Shown here piece after piece: positions 1 through 7,542 of a DNA stretch of 40,497 nucleotides. The first letter of the stretch is position 1. Each line of letters opens with the position of its first letter. The position numbers and the translations under genes were made by a program. This DNA comes from Thermoplasmatales archaeon SW_10_69_26 (GTDB lineage: Archaea > Thermoplasmatota > SW-10-69-26). The stretch spans positions 104,244 to 144,740 of the forward strand of contig PXUB01000025.1 of assembly GCA_003009755.1 (NCBI GenBank). The letters are read 5' to 3'. The notes below the pieces were generated by a model. That model did no database searches and had not been told where the DNA came from. It saw nothing but the letters and a program-made list of their open reading frames with translations.

Positions 1-55
1 GAGGAGCGACCTCGGTCGACCGGATCGCGGAGAGCGACACGAGGCGGATTCGAAC
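1..55. repeat. 55-bp direct repeat, copy 1
   Basis: The sequence matches positions 281-335 at 54 of 55 bases; the only difference is at position 40 (c here, a in copy 2). Similarity stops abruptly at position 55. On the minus strand the inner end begins with GTTCGAATCC, which looks like a tRNA T-loop, but no complete tRNA can be folded around it. The copy may extend beyond the window edge. Confidence 0.85.
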
Positions 56-58
56 GAT

Positions 59-97
59 TACGAACGGCCGGATCCACCTCCCCGATGGCCGTTCGTA
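59..97. repeat. 11-bp inverted repeat
   Basis: Arms tacgaacggcc (59-69) and ggccgttcgta (87-97) are perfect reverse complements around a 17-nt spacer. The right arm overlaps a 10-bp palindrome ttcgtacgaa (92-101). It could be an operator or a hairpin; no adjacent gene shows which. Confidence 0.6.
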
Positions 98-280
98 CGA
101 AGTTCGAGACCGCCGGACACATCGCGCCATGGCGGTCTCCAAGAATCCGCCTGGGCCCACTTCTCGACGGCCTTCGGCGATCGGGCCACGGCCGTCGAGA
201 AGCGCCACGGCTGCGAGCGACATGCAGAGATGAGTCAAGCGAGCAGCCGTGATGCGTCCGGCGACCGAGGGAGCAACCCC

Positions 281-335
281 GAGGAGCGACCTCGGTCGAC
301 CGGATCGCGGAGAGCGACAAGAGGCGGATTCGAAC
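281..335. repeat. 55-bp direct repeat, copy 2
   Basis: This is the second copy of the repeat at 1-55, spaced 280 bp start to start. Right after it on the plus strand comes another T-loop-like stretch (cggttcgacc, about 341-350), but the flanks do not form a tRNA acceptor stem. It could be a duplication scar, an attachment-site relic or an unknown regulatory repeat. Confidence 0.85.
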
Positions 336-696
336 CCTCGCGGTTCGACCCCCGCGACGCATCGCCCCGACCCTCGGACCCGCACCGAGCGAGCCTCCCC
401 TCGATGGACCCGGGGAGACCCTACGAGGTGGGAGTAAGCGAGACCTGGTCCTCCGGGCTCGGCGAGGTTCACGTCCAGCGGACACCGGTGACCAGCGAAG
501 AGATGGCCGATGTCGACCTCGTGACCGTGGCCGCCCCCGCCGATGGAGACCGCCTGCGCGTCCTCGACCGGGCGTTCCGCGAGGGATCCACCGCTCGAGC
601 CCGGGCCTGTTCGCCCTCGTTCGGTCCATTGCGGGGTTCGAGGTCCAGCCCGGTACGGCAAACACGGCAGGGACGGTGCGTGACAATGGAGGGTTG

Positions 697-2466
697 ATGC
701 AGGGATGGTTCGATTGCACCTCGATGACGGAGGCTGGGCTGCTGGGTTCGCACTCAGCGTACGCGATGCTGGGCCTCGCGGTCTTCCTGTTCCTCGCTCC
801 GGGGGCCACCGCCACGGCAAGCGATGCCGAAGCATCACCAGGCTTGCTACCAGGCCCGCCAACGGACACCGACCACGATGAGGTTCGCAGCCTGTTGGCA
901 TCGACCGACGATGCCGAAGATGCCTCGCTGGCGACCGTGCTCGGGGTGGCGGAGGACGTGTCCGATCAGCAGGCCCGAAGCGTCGGGGTGGAGGCTGCCA
1001 AGGCACAGCCATCCTCGTCGTCGGCCTCGACCGTGTCCTCTGTGGAGGCTGCCTCGTTGTCCAAGGCGGTCGCCGAGCTGGCGCACCGACACGACGCACG
1101 CCTAAGCGGCGACGGTCGAGCCTCGCTGGCCGTGCTGGAGACCTCCTCGCCAGAGATGGCCTCCGCGATGGCCGACCTCGTCTCTGGATTCATCCAGCTG
1201 GAAGCGGCCAGCATGCAAGCCTTCGAGGACATCGCGATCGACGAACGAGCTCCGACGATCGCCGCTGGACCGGACCAGCAGGGATCAGCGCTCGAGAGCG
1301 TCCACGAGGAGGCGTTGACGGAGGTGTTCGCGGCTCGGTCGAGCTTCCTCGACGCCGTGAACGCCTTCGCCACCGCCTCGCAATCCTCTCCTGACCTCAC
1401 GGTGGACGCCTGCCCGGCCCTCGTCATCGACTCGACCGCCACGGACCGGCCCTACGAGGGGGACTGCGCGTTCGTCCTCGATGACGCGGGCAACGACACT
1501 TACCGCAACAACGCCGGTGGGACGGCCGAGGGCTTCCCCGCTGCGGGGCTCGTCGACCTCGCGGGCGACGACACCTACGGCGACGTCGAGGCTCCCCGCT
1601 GCTGCGGCGCCAACGGTGGCGGTCTCTTCGGCGCCGGGCTCCTCGTCGACGGGAGCGGCGACGACGTCTACCATGCGGCCTCGCGCGCAGTTAACGGTGG
1701 CGGCCAAGCCGGGCTCGGTCTCCTGGTCGACGCCGACGGACGCGACCGCTACCAGGCCGGCCACGAGCAGACCGTCACGTGCGAGACAGACGCCTGCTAT
1801 GCCCGCGCCGGCAGCTGGGCCGTCAACGGAGGCGCCTACATGGGCGCCGGCACCCTCGTGGACGGCGGTGGATCGGACGCCTTCCGGGCCGGCGTGAACG
1901 CGTCGGCGAGCTGCGAGGCGCCGCGTTGCTGGGCCGCGGTGGGCAGCCAGGGCGTCAACGGCGGCGGCTACGGCGGTCCGGCCACGCTCGTGTCCCTCGG
2001 CGGCGACGATCGCTACGAGGCGGCGACAAACGCGACGGCGGATTGTACCGGGTACGATTGCCATGCGAAGGCCGGTGGACAGGGTGTCAACGGAGGCTCC
2101 TTCGCCGGTGCCGGCCGCCTCCTCGACGCTGCCGGCGGCGATCGCTACGATGCGGGCGTCAACGCTCGCGGCGTCTGCGACGACTTCTGCGAGGTCTACG
2201 TCGGCTCGCGCGGCACCAACGGCGGCGGATCCTACGGACCCGGCGCGCTCGTGGACGCTCAGGGGACGGACGTCTACCGGGCCAGCGTGGGCCCCCAGCG
2301 AGCATGCGAGGACGTTTGCTACGACGACGACTGGAACGGCGAGGGCGGGATCCTATTCGACGCTGGCGGGATCGGTGACGAGTACCACGATCCCGAGGTG
2401 GACTGCACCGACTGCACGAGGGCGCCCCGCGAGGGGTTGGGCGCCCTGGTGGACGTGAACCCTTGA
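697..2466 (+). CDS. Secreted RTX-like glycine/aspartate repeat protein with cysteine pairs
   Basis: A 589-residue protein of unknown function, probably exported. The ATG at 697 is chosen for the GGAGG just before it; a GTG at 676 and ATGs at 724 and 766 are also in frame, and the hydrophobic signal segment (MLGLAVFLFLAPGATATAS) begins at 766. Residues about 50-250 are alanine-rich and helical. From about residue 258 to the C-terminus, nine units of the form D-x-x-G-x-D-x-Y alternate with NGGGxxGxGxLVD turns, like a calcium-binding beta-roll (RTX-type) fold. Most units also carry a close cysteine pair (for example CETDAC, CEAPRC, CTGYDC), suggesting disulfides outside the cell. The beta-roll and calcium binding are inferred from the spacing of G, D and Y; it could instead be another beta-solenoid. 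It stands alone on the plus strand. Confidence 0.75.
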   Translation: MQGWFDCTSMTEAGLLGSHSAYAMLGLAVFLFLAPGATATASDAEASPGLLPGPPTDTDHDEVRSLLASTDDAEDASLATVLGVAEDVSDQQARSVGVEAAKAQPSSSSASTVSSVEAASLSKAVAELAHRHDARLSGDGRASLAVLETSSPEMASAMADLVSGFIQLEAASMQAFEDIAIDERAPTIAAGPDQQGSALESVHEEALTEVFAARSSFLDAVNAFATASQSSPDLTVDACPALVIDSTATDRPYEGDCAFVLDDAGNDTYRNNAGGTAEGFPAAGLVDLAGDDTYGDVEAPRCCGANGGGLFGAGLLVDGSGDDVYHAASRAVNGGGQAGLGLLVDADGRDRYQAGHEQTVTCETDACYARAGSWAVNGGAYMGAGTLVDGGGSDAFRAGVNASASCEAPRCWAAVGSQGVNGGGYGGPATLVSLGGDDRYEAATNATADCTGYDCHAKAGGQGVNGGSFAGAGRLLDAAGGDRYDAGVNARGVCDDFCEVYVGSRGTNGGGSYGPGALVDAQGTDVYRASVGPQRACEDVCYDDDWNGEGGILFDAGGIGDEYHDPEVDCTDCTRAPREGLGALVDVNP

Positions 2467-2752
2467 TGGTTCGGCCTGATCGGCATGGTTCACATCTGTT
2501 TGGACAACGGTTAATTCCGCATCCCCAGCTCCCCGATCGTGCGTTGGCGGGCTTTGCTGTTCGCGAGGACCTGGGTGAACGATGATGACGGCAGCCGGGA
2601 GAGGAGGGTGATCGAAGAGCGCATCGACCCAGCTGTCGAAGGGGGAACGGTCGATGGAGCATCGGTCTCCTCCGTCCGCGTGGGCCAGACCCCCAACTGT
2701 CCGCAGGCTCGCGATCGTCACGTCGGCGGTGCGTGAAGGGAGCGATCCAGAG
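2467..2752. other. Intergenic region with possible decayed minus-strand ORF
   Basis: No intact gene is supported. On the minus strand, one frame reads SPFDSWVDALFDHP (about 2600-2650) and another continues as QVLANSKARQRTIGELG to a stop near 2517. The two protein-like pieces lie in different frames, which could be a frameshifted remnant of a small gene, but neither piece is recognisable. Confidence 0.3.
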
Positions 2753-2938
2753 CTAGGGCAGTCCAGCTTGGCTTCGGCGGGGGCTGGAGCCGGTGTGCTC
2801 GGAGGGGTCCTGGACGAAGCGGTCCCGGCACTCTTCCGAGCAGAAGTGGTAGATGACGCCGCCCTGGAGCTTCTTCGGCGTGTTCCGCTGAACTTGGACG
2901 TGATCGTCGCAGACGGCGCAGTTGGTTTCCTTGTTCAT
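2753..2938 (-). CDS. Small YHS/TRASH-type metal-binding protein
   Basis: A 61-residue cytosolic protein built from one YHS-like domain. Residues 7-45 hold the hallmark layout CxxC (CAVC), a central GGVIYHFCSEEC block and a final RFVQDP, which match the metal-binding YHS/TRASH group found alone or fused to copper and heavy-metal proteins. Cysteines 7, 10, 33 and 37 are the likely ligands. The ATG is supported by a strong AGGAGG Shine-Dalgarno about 8 nt upstream (minus strand, near 2945-2951). No metal transporter or regulator sits next to it, so its role (metal sensing, delivery or storage) is not shown by context. Confidence 0.8.
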   Translation of the reverse strand: MNKETNCAVCDDHVQVQRNTPKKLQGGVIYHFCSEECRDRFVQDPSEHTGSSPRRSQAGLP

Positions 2939-3093
2939 GGTGTCCCTCCTGGGGGAACGGGCAGGTGCATCCCGTCCTTCGAGTACGGTCGCGCCCTCGT
3001 AAACCTGTCGGGTTCGATACGTCAGCCCAGGGGGACAGCACCTCTCGCGGGGGGCGTTGGCGGGAGGTCCAAGCCGGGACGAAGGAGAATCCT

Positions 3094-3101
3094 CTTAAGT
3101 T
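3094..3101 (+). promoter_or_regulatory. TATA box for the acidic helical protein gene
   Basis: The motif cttaagtt is centred about 25 nt before the GTG at 3122, the spacing expected for a leaderless archaeal transcript. Confidence 0.55.
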
Positions 3102-3121
3102 CGTTCGGACTCTGTGGACGC

Positions 3122-3703
3122 GTGCCGGACCTCGAGAACCCGCAGCAGGCCGTCTTCGAAGGTGAAAAGTACATCGACAACGCGCGGGATGCGCTCGACC
3201 AGGATGTAGAGGACGAGGACGACCTGTACATCTGGGAGAACCAGCTGGCCGCCATCGACGAGTTCCTCGCCGACACCGAGGACATGGACCCCGAAGGCCA
3301 GGACCTGGACGAGGTCCGAGCGGAGGCCCGCGAGTGCAAGGAGAAGCTCGAGGCCGAGATCGCCGGCTTCTTCGACCAGCCCGTCGAGGCCGAGGATACC
3401 GAGGCCAACATCGCCGCCCTCCTCGACGTCGCCCGACAGCTCATCGAGGAGGCCGAGGAGGTGCTCGAGGCTCGCCCCGACCCCGAGGAGCTCGACGAGC
3501 ACGCCAACGAGATCGAGACGACCGTCATCGGGATCAAGCAGTGGTTGGCGGACAGCGAACCCTACCACGACGAGACCGACATGATGACCCAGGCGCGTCG
3601 GGACATGAAGATGATCACCGAGGCGCTCGAGGAGAAGCTCGACGAGACCGTGTCGGCGTGGAAGCGCAAGGTCGAGGAAGAAGAAGACGACGACGAGGAG
3701 TAA
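3122..3703 (+). CDS. Acidic helical (coiled-coil) protein of unknown function
   Basis: A 193-residue, very acidic, almost wholly helical protein that I do not recognise. It has no signal peptide or membrane segment and ends in an acidic EEEEDDDEE tail. The GTG at 3122 is chosen because a TATA-like box lies 25 nt upstream and the sequence before it reads as non-coding; an open frame continues to 2654 but has a different composition. Heptad-like leucine/isoleucine spacing at residues about 20-180 suggests a helical bundle or coiled coil. It is convergent with the membrane protein gene on the other strand (stops 45 nt apart). No partner is evident. Confidence 0.75.
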   Translation: MPDLENPQQAVFEGEKYIDNARDALDQDVEDEDDLYIWENQLAAIDEFLADTEDMDPEGQDLDEVRAEARECKEKLEAEIAGFFDQPVEAEDTEANIAALLDVARQLIEEAEEVLEARPDPEELDEHANEIETTVIGIKQWLADSEPYHDETDMMTQARRDMKMITEALEEKLDETVSAWKRKVEEEEDDDEE

Positions 3704-3748
3704 CCGGCCGGCGGCCCCGAGCCATCCGTCACCTCAGCCTCGCTGCTC

Positions 3749-4453
3749 TCAGAACAATCCCTCCTCTCTCAGCTTGCGGCGTTGATCGCGGGGCAGCCCT
3801 CGCTCCATGAACACCGGGGTCTTCCAGACGAACACGACGATCCCGTAGAGGGCGAGGATCGCGGCCGTGACCCAGCTCCCCTCCAGGGGAACGACCGCCA
3901 GTCCCCGCTGGACGGGAACCAGCCCCAAAAAGCCCAGGATCGCGTGGGCGGGGATCAGCCACAGGAGGCTGGCCAGGAACCCAGATGTGATCGAGCCGCG
4001 GGCCGGGCCCAGACCCAAGCGGAGCCCGGAGACGAAGTGGGCGCCGGTCAGCCCGATGGCGGCGGCCAGGACCTTGACGAGCAGTTGCCAGGTGGTCGGC
4101 TCGCCGGCGACGTACTGGACGTAGAAGACCACGAGCATCGCGGCCATCATCGCGCCGGCGGCACCGCCGAGCAGCACGGTCTCCTCGCGGTCGCGGAATC
4201 GGGGCAAGCCGACGAGCATCGTCTTCGCCATCGTCTCGACGAGCGGGAACGCCAGGACGACGAAGAGCACGCTGGCATCCTGCAGGATGAAGCGCTCGGC
4301 GATCGCGACCAGCAGGCCGAGCACGAGGCCGCCGATCATGGCCACGAACATCGCTTGGTCGCGGAAGAACTCCTCCTGGGCGCCCAACACGAAGTAGACG
4401 ATGCTCAACGCGGGCAGGAACGCCAGGATGCCCAGGAACAGCTGCGAGGCCAC
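3749..4453 (-). CDS. Polytopic membrane protein, possibly PrsW/CPBP-like
   Basis: A 234-residue membrane protein with about seven hydrophobic segments and a basic C-terminal tail (RDQRRKLREEG) probably facing the cytoplasm. The ETMAK motif near residue 73 and the later conserved-looking histidines (AHFVSG, PAHAILGF) resemble in order the EExxK and histidine motifs of PrsW-type intramembrane proteases. The second glutamate motif expected of active PrsW is not visible, so this may be an inactive relative or a different family. The GTG start at 4453 sits 27 nt from the TATA-like ggtttaacc. It is transcribed divergently from trm1, with both promoters in the same 100 bp. Confidence 0.6.
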   Translation of the reverse strand: MASQLFLGILAFLPALSIVYFVLGAQEEFFRDQAMFVAMIGGLVLGLLVAIAERFILQDASVLFVVLAFPLVETMAKTMLVGLPRFRDREETVLLGGAAGAMMAAMLVVFYVQYVAGEPTTWQLLVKVLAAAIGLTGAHFVSGLRLGLGPARGSITSGFLASLLWLIPAHAILGFLGLVPVQRGLAVVPLEGSWVTAAILALYGIVVFVWKTPVFMERGLPRDQRRKLREEGLF

Positions 4454-4475
4454 GGCGACCTCACAGGGGACCGTC

Positions 4476-4484
4476 GGTTAAACC
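4476..4484 (-). promoter_or_regulatory. TATA box for the PrsW-like gene
   Basis: Minus-strand ggtttaacc, centred about 27 nt upstream of the GTG at 4453, consistent with a leaderless transcript. Confidence 0.5.
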
Positions 4485-4525
4485 CTGCTCGGTCGACGCG
4501 GGCGATGTCGGTCCCCGCCGGGTAG

Positions 4526-4534
4526 CGTTAAAGG
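4526..4534 (+). promoter_or_regulatory. TATA box for trm1
   Basis: The motif cgttaaagg is centred about 25 nt before the GTG start at 4555. It lies back to back with the promoter of the divergent membrane protein gene. Confidence 0.5.
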
Positions 4535-4554
4535 CAAGGCTCCGTTGGCCGCAC

Positions 4555-5685
4555 GTGGACACGGCCAAGGTGACCGAGGGGCCGACCTCGCTGCAGGTCG
4601 GCAGCGATGCGATCGGCGAGGAGGGCCCAGCCGAGGTCGGCCAGGGCTTCTACAACCCGGCGATGGCGATCACTCGCGATCTGACCGTGTTGGCGGCCAA
4701 GGCTTTCCAGCCGCCGCAGCGGCCGGAGTTCCTCGACGGGCTCGCCGCGGCCGGCGCCCGGGGGTTGCGTGTGGCCAACGAGACCGAGGACTGGTGGGTG
4801 ACGCTCAACGATCGGGCTCGACGCACGGCCAAGCTGGCGCAGGCCAACGTCGAGGGCTTGGGCTTGACCGATCGCGTCGTGACGCGCTCGCGGGAGCTGA
4901 CCGCGTTGCTGGCGGAGGGCTCGTGGGCGTTCGTCGAGGTCGATCCCTACGGCTCGCCCGTCGCGTTCCTGGGTCCGGCGTTGCGCGGCGTGGACGATGG
5001 CGGCCTGGTCGCGTTCACGGCCACCGACGCCACCGCTTTGCACGGTGTGGACGCCAAGCCGGCCCGCCGCCGCTACCTGGCCGAGCCGCCGCCGCGGCAC
5101 GCGCCCGGGTGGAAGGAGGCGGCGGCTCGCTTGCTCGTCGGCGCCATCGTGCGCGAGGCGGCCCGCCACGATCGGGCGGCCGAGCCTGTGCTCGTCCACA
5201 CCCACCAGCACGCGTTCCGCGTCTACGTGCGCGTCGAGGACGGTGCACGCGCCGCCGACCGGGCCCTGGGGCAGGTCGACGAGGTCGTGCTCTGCCCCGA
5301 GTGCTACACGTGGGGGCGCCAGGCGTGCGCCTGCGGGCAGGGATCGCCGACGGGCCCATACAAGCTGGGGCCCTTGCACGACGAGGACCTGCTGGCGGGG
5401 ATGCGCCAGGCCGCCGAGAGGGCCAGGCTCGCCGAACCGCAGGCGACGGCGACCCTGCTCGAGCGGCTGGCGGGCGAGGCCCGGATGGGGCCGTTCTTCC
5501 TCGACGTCGACCGGGCGCTCGAGGCCCGGGGGCTGGGCAGTCCACCGCCACGCGAGGACCTGCGGGCGGCCCTGGCGGAGGCAGGGATCGCGACCGAGCG
5601 TTCGCACTACGGCCCGACGCGGTTGGCCTACGAGGGCGACCCGGACGAAGCCCTCGCCGTGCTCGACGAGCTGGCCACCCGGTGA
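4555..5685 (+). CDS. trm1: tRNA (guanine26-N2)-dimethyltransferase Trm1
   Basis: This 376-residue enzyme uses S-adenosylmethionine to mono- and dimethylate G26 at the hinge between the D and anticodon arms of many tRNAs. Family signatures visible in order are FYNPAMAITRDL (residues 32-43), the SAM-binding DGLAAAGARGLR, the catalytic-region DPYGSP near residue 131 and TATDATALHG. A zinc-binding knuckle with Cys 247, 250, 258 and 260 follows, and then the archaeal/eukaryal C-terminal domain. The length is normal for archaeal Trm1. The GTG start fits the TATA-to-start spacing of 25 nt. The gene is monocistronic and its stop is 3 nt from the stop of the convergent ferritin gene. Confidence 0.95.
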   Translation: MDTAKVTEGPTSLQVGSDAIGEEGPAEVGQGFYNPAMAITRDLTVLAAKAFQPPQRPEFLDGLAAAGARGLRVANETEDWWVTLNDRARRTAKLAQANVEGLGLTDRVVTRSRELTALLAEGSWAFVEVDPYGSPVAFLGPALRGVDDGGLVAFTATDATALHGVDAKPARRRYLAEPPPRHAPGWKEAAARLLVGAIVREAARHDRAAEPVLVHTHQHAFRVYVRVEDGARAADRALGQVDEVVLCPECYTWGRQACACGQGSPTGPYKLGPLHDEDLLAGMRQAAERARLAEPQATATLLERLAGEARMGPFFLDVDRALEARGLGSPPPREDLRAALAEAGIATERSHYGPTRLAYEGDPDEALAVLDELATR

Positions 5686-5688
5686 GGG

Positions 5689-6189
5689 TTAGGCCTCGCC
5701 GCGCTCGGCGAGGCGCTCGTCGATCTCGAGCAGGCCGGCGGGATCGTCGTCGATGAACTTGAAGAGCCCGAGGATGCGGCGGAACGTGCGCTCCTCCTCG
5801 ACCTGCTCGTCGACGAACCAGTCGAGCATGTTCGCGAGCGGGCGGTCGCCCTCCTCCTCGGCCTGGTCGTAGATGCGCTCGATCTGGTCAGTAACCGTCT
5901 GCTCGTGCTGGTAGGCCTCGCGGAAGACGCCCTGCACGCTGTCCCATTCGCTGGGCGTGTCCGCGAGAGCCCCGATGTCCACGCGAGCGTCGCGGTCGAC
6001 CAGGTGGTCGTAGAACTTCATCGCGTGCTCGCGCTCCTCCTCGGATTGCTCGCGCATGAACTCGGCGCAGCCGTAGAGGCCGCGCTCGTTCAGGTAGGCG
6101 GCCATCGAGAGGTACAGGTGGCTGGCGTGGAGCTCGTGGACGATCTGCTCGTTGCAGAGGTCGAGAAGCGGTGCAGGGATCTCGGTCAT
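5689..6189 (-). CDS. Ferritin (non-haem, FtnA-type)
   Basis: A 166-residue four-helix protein expected to form a 24-mer cage that oxidises and stores iron. The ferroxidase ligands of the family can be seen: Glu19, Glu52 and His55 (in EEEREH), Glu96 (HEQ) and Gln129 (DEQVEEE), matching the bacterial FtnA set and not a haem-binding bacterioferritin. The minus-strand ATG at 6189 is preceded by a GGGAGG Shine-Dalgarno about 8 nt upstream, so it probably has a short leader. A T-rich stretch at 6222-6231 could serve as its TATA region. It is convergent with trm1 and has no other partner in an operon. Confidence 0.93.
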   Translation of the reverse strand: MTEIPAPLLDLCNEQIVHELHASHLYLSMAAYLNERGLYGCAEFMREQSEEEREHAMKFYDHLVDRDARVDIGALADTPSEWDSVQGVFREAYQHEQTVTDQIERIYDQAEEEGDRPLANMLDWFVDEQVEEERTFRRILGLFKFIDDDPAGLLEIDERLAERGEA

Positions 6190-6269
6190 CGTGGACGCCT
6201 CCCCGCGTATTCACCGTCTTCACTACAAAACCCCGCCGGTGCTTAGGTTACCCGAAACGGGCCGGAGGG

Positions 6270-6818
6270 TCAATGCCGGGCCTTCGAGTCCTCGCGTTCC
6301 TCGCCGGTCGGGATCCCGGACTCGGGCATCCCGATGGCGCGCGCCAGCGTGGCGATCTCGGTGTCCTCGATCCAGGGGACCGAGAGGTAGCGCCAGAACC
6401 ACTCGTCGGAGAGGCCCAGGCGTTTGGCCTCCTCGTACGTGATACGATAGGCTTCCTGCTCGGTCGGCCAGTCGACGTAGGCCTCCGGGAAGTGGTAGAC
6501 CTGCTGGCCGTCGTGCACTTGACGCACGTGCACGAGCTCGTGCGCTAGATCCAGGTAGACGACGATCGGAGGCTGCTCGCGGGTGTAGGAGGTCGGGCAC
6601 AGGATGTGCCCGGTGTGGTCGTCGACGCGCGGGAAGCCCTCGCCTCGGAAGCACACCACGCGGGCGGCCTCGAGCAGGTCGTCGACGTCGGTGTCGCCGG
6701 CGATGGCTTGGGCGACCTCGCGCTTGGCGAGGCCGGGCACGACCTCGTTGAAGGAGTGGATGCCCTCGCCAGGCACGTTCGGCTGGACCGGAGGCTGGAT
6801 CGCTTCGTCCTCAGCCAC
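6270..6818 (-). CDS. Predicted HExxH zinc metallopeptidase-like protein
   Basis: A 182-residue cytosolic protein with a clear zinc-peptidase motif HELVH at residues 93-97 and a candidate third ligand, a glutamate in PTEQEAYR (about residue 122), the gluzincin-like order HExxH...E. No signal peptide or membrane segment is visible. Its start overlaps the end of rlmE by 8 nt, so the two are co-transcribed and probably translationally coupled. The family is not one I can name with certainty; substrates are unknown. The short spacing between HExxH and the putative third ligand (25 residues) fits small minigluzincin-type proteins. Confidence 0.8.
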   Translation of the reverse strand: MAEDEAIQPPVQPNVPGEGIHSFNEVVPGLAKREVAQAIAGDTDVDDLLEAARVVCFRGEGFPRVDDHTGHILCPTSYTREQPPIVVYLDLAHELVHVRQVHDGQQVYHFPEAYVDWPTEQEAYRITYEEAKRLGLSDEWFWRYLSVPWIEDTEIATLARAIGMPESGIPTGEEREDSKARH

Positions 6819-7404
6819 GGAACCGATCCCCGATGAGGTAGGTCTCGCTCGATTCGTCGCGCGATGCCTCGGGCTTGCGGCCCTTGTGGAAGGCGAAGGC
6901 CTCGCCCACCTCGTCGTAGACGTCCTTGAACAGGTCGCCCTGGAAGACCTTGACCACCGTCGCGCCCCCGGGTCGGAGGACCTGGCTGGCCACGTCCAGG
7001 GCGGTCTGGGCCAGGTGGACGCTGCGGGCGTGATCCATCGAGTAGTTGCCCGACAGGTTGGGCGCCATGTCGGACACGACGACGTCGACCGGTCCGCCGG
7101 CCGCCCGGCGGATGGCCTCGACCGTGGACTCCTCGGTGATGTCGCCGCGGACCTCGGTCACGCGATCGTCCTCGACCTCGATCGGTTGCTGGTCGACGGC
7201 GATCACGCGGCCGTCCTCGCCGACGCGCTCGAGGGCGATCTGGGTCCAACCACCTGGCGAGGCGCCCAGATCCACGACGGTCTCACCCTCGTCGATCAGG
7301 GTGAACTCCTCGCAGATGTCCGCCAGCTTGTACACGGCGCGCGAGAGGTAGCCCTCCCGGCGGGCGCGTTGGGCGAAGCGGTCGTCGGAGCGGGGACCGG
7401 CCAC
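6811..7404 (-). CDS. rlmE: 23S rRNA 2'-O-ribose methyltransferase RlmE (FtsJ/RrmJ)
   Basis: This 197-residue SAM-dependent enzyme methylates the ribose of a conserved uridine in the A-loop of large-subunit rRNA. The SAM-binding motif VVDLGASPGGW lies at residues 43-53, and the catalytic K-D-K-E tetrad is visible as Lys26, Asp112 (SDMAPN), Lys152 (VVKVFQG) and Glu187 (SSETYL). The GTG at 7404 is chosen because it gives the normal family length; the open frame upstream has shadow-like composition and a TATA-like box lies about 30 nt before the GTG. It heads a two-gene operon with the HExxH protein. Confidence 0.95.
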   Translation of the reverse strand: MAGPRSDDRFAQRARREGYLSRAVYKLADICEEFTLIDEGETVVDLGASPGGWTQIALERVGEDGRVIAVDQQPIEVEDDRVTEVRGDITEESTVEAIRRAAGGPVDVVVSDMAPNLSGNYSMDHARSVHLAQTALDVASQVLRPGGATVVKVFQGDLFKDVYDEVGEAFAFHKGRKPEASRDESSETYLIGDRFRG

Positions 7405-7427
7405 GGCGAGGGCTAACCGGGGACACA

Positions 7428-7440
7428 GGAAAACGTTTCC
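7428..7440 (-). promoter_or_regulatory. Possible promoter of the rlmE operon
   Basis: The minus-strand sequence ggaaacgttttcc is a perfect inverted repeat around its central base and lies about 30 nt before the rlmE GTG, where a TATA box is expected. It could be a variant TATA element, an operator, or both. A related acgttttcc occurs at 9113-9121. Confidence 0.35.
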
Positions 7441-7542
7441 GCCGGGCACCGCCGGGCCGGGGGGACGGCCGGCCGCTCGTGGCCTCCCTCGGCCGTCCGG
7501 CGCTCCGACGCTTACATCAACGTCCTCCGCATTCGGCCGACG

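Larger units (their letters stand above)
1..696. other. Gene-poor left flank
   Basis: No convincing gene is seen here. The stretch contains a 55-bp direct repeat (1-55 and 281-335), an 11-bp inverted repeat (59-69/87-97) and a short palindrome (92-101). The plus strand at about 475-590 reads like coding sequence (GC-rich third positions, residues such as VTSEEMADVDLVTV), but it runs into low-complexity arginine/serine-rich sequence on both sides and has no clear start, so I read it at most as a gene remnant. Confidence 0.5.

Noticed and set aside
300-370. Possible tRNA gene around the T-loop-like motifs GATTCGAACC and GGTTCGACCC
   Set aside because: On neither strand do the flanks form a 5-bp T-stem plus a 7-bp acceptor stem with an anticodon arm at the right distance.
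230-697. Plus-strand open frame of 155 codons
   Set aside because: The first and last thirds are low-complexity R/S/P sequence as expected from a GC-rich shadow; only a middle piece looks protein-like, so no intact gene is called.
2654-3121. Upstream extension of the acidic helical protein
   Set aside because: The composition changes sharply, the YHS gene lies on the other strand here, and a TATA box sits 25 nt before the GTG at 3122.
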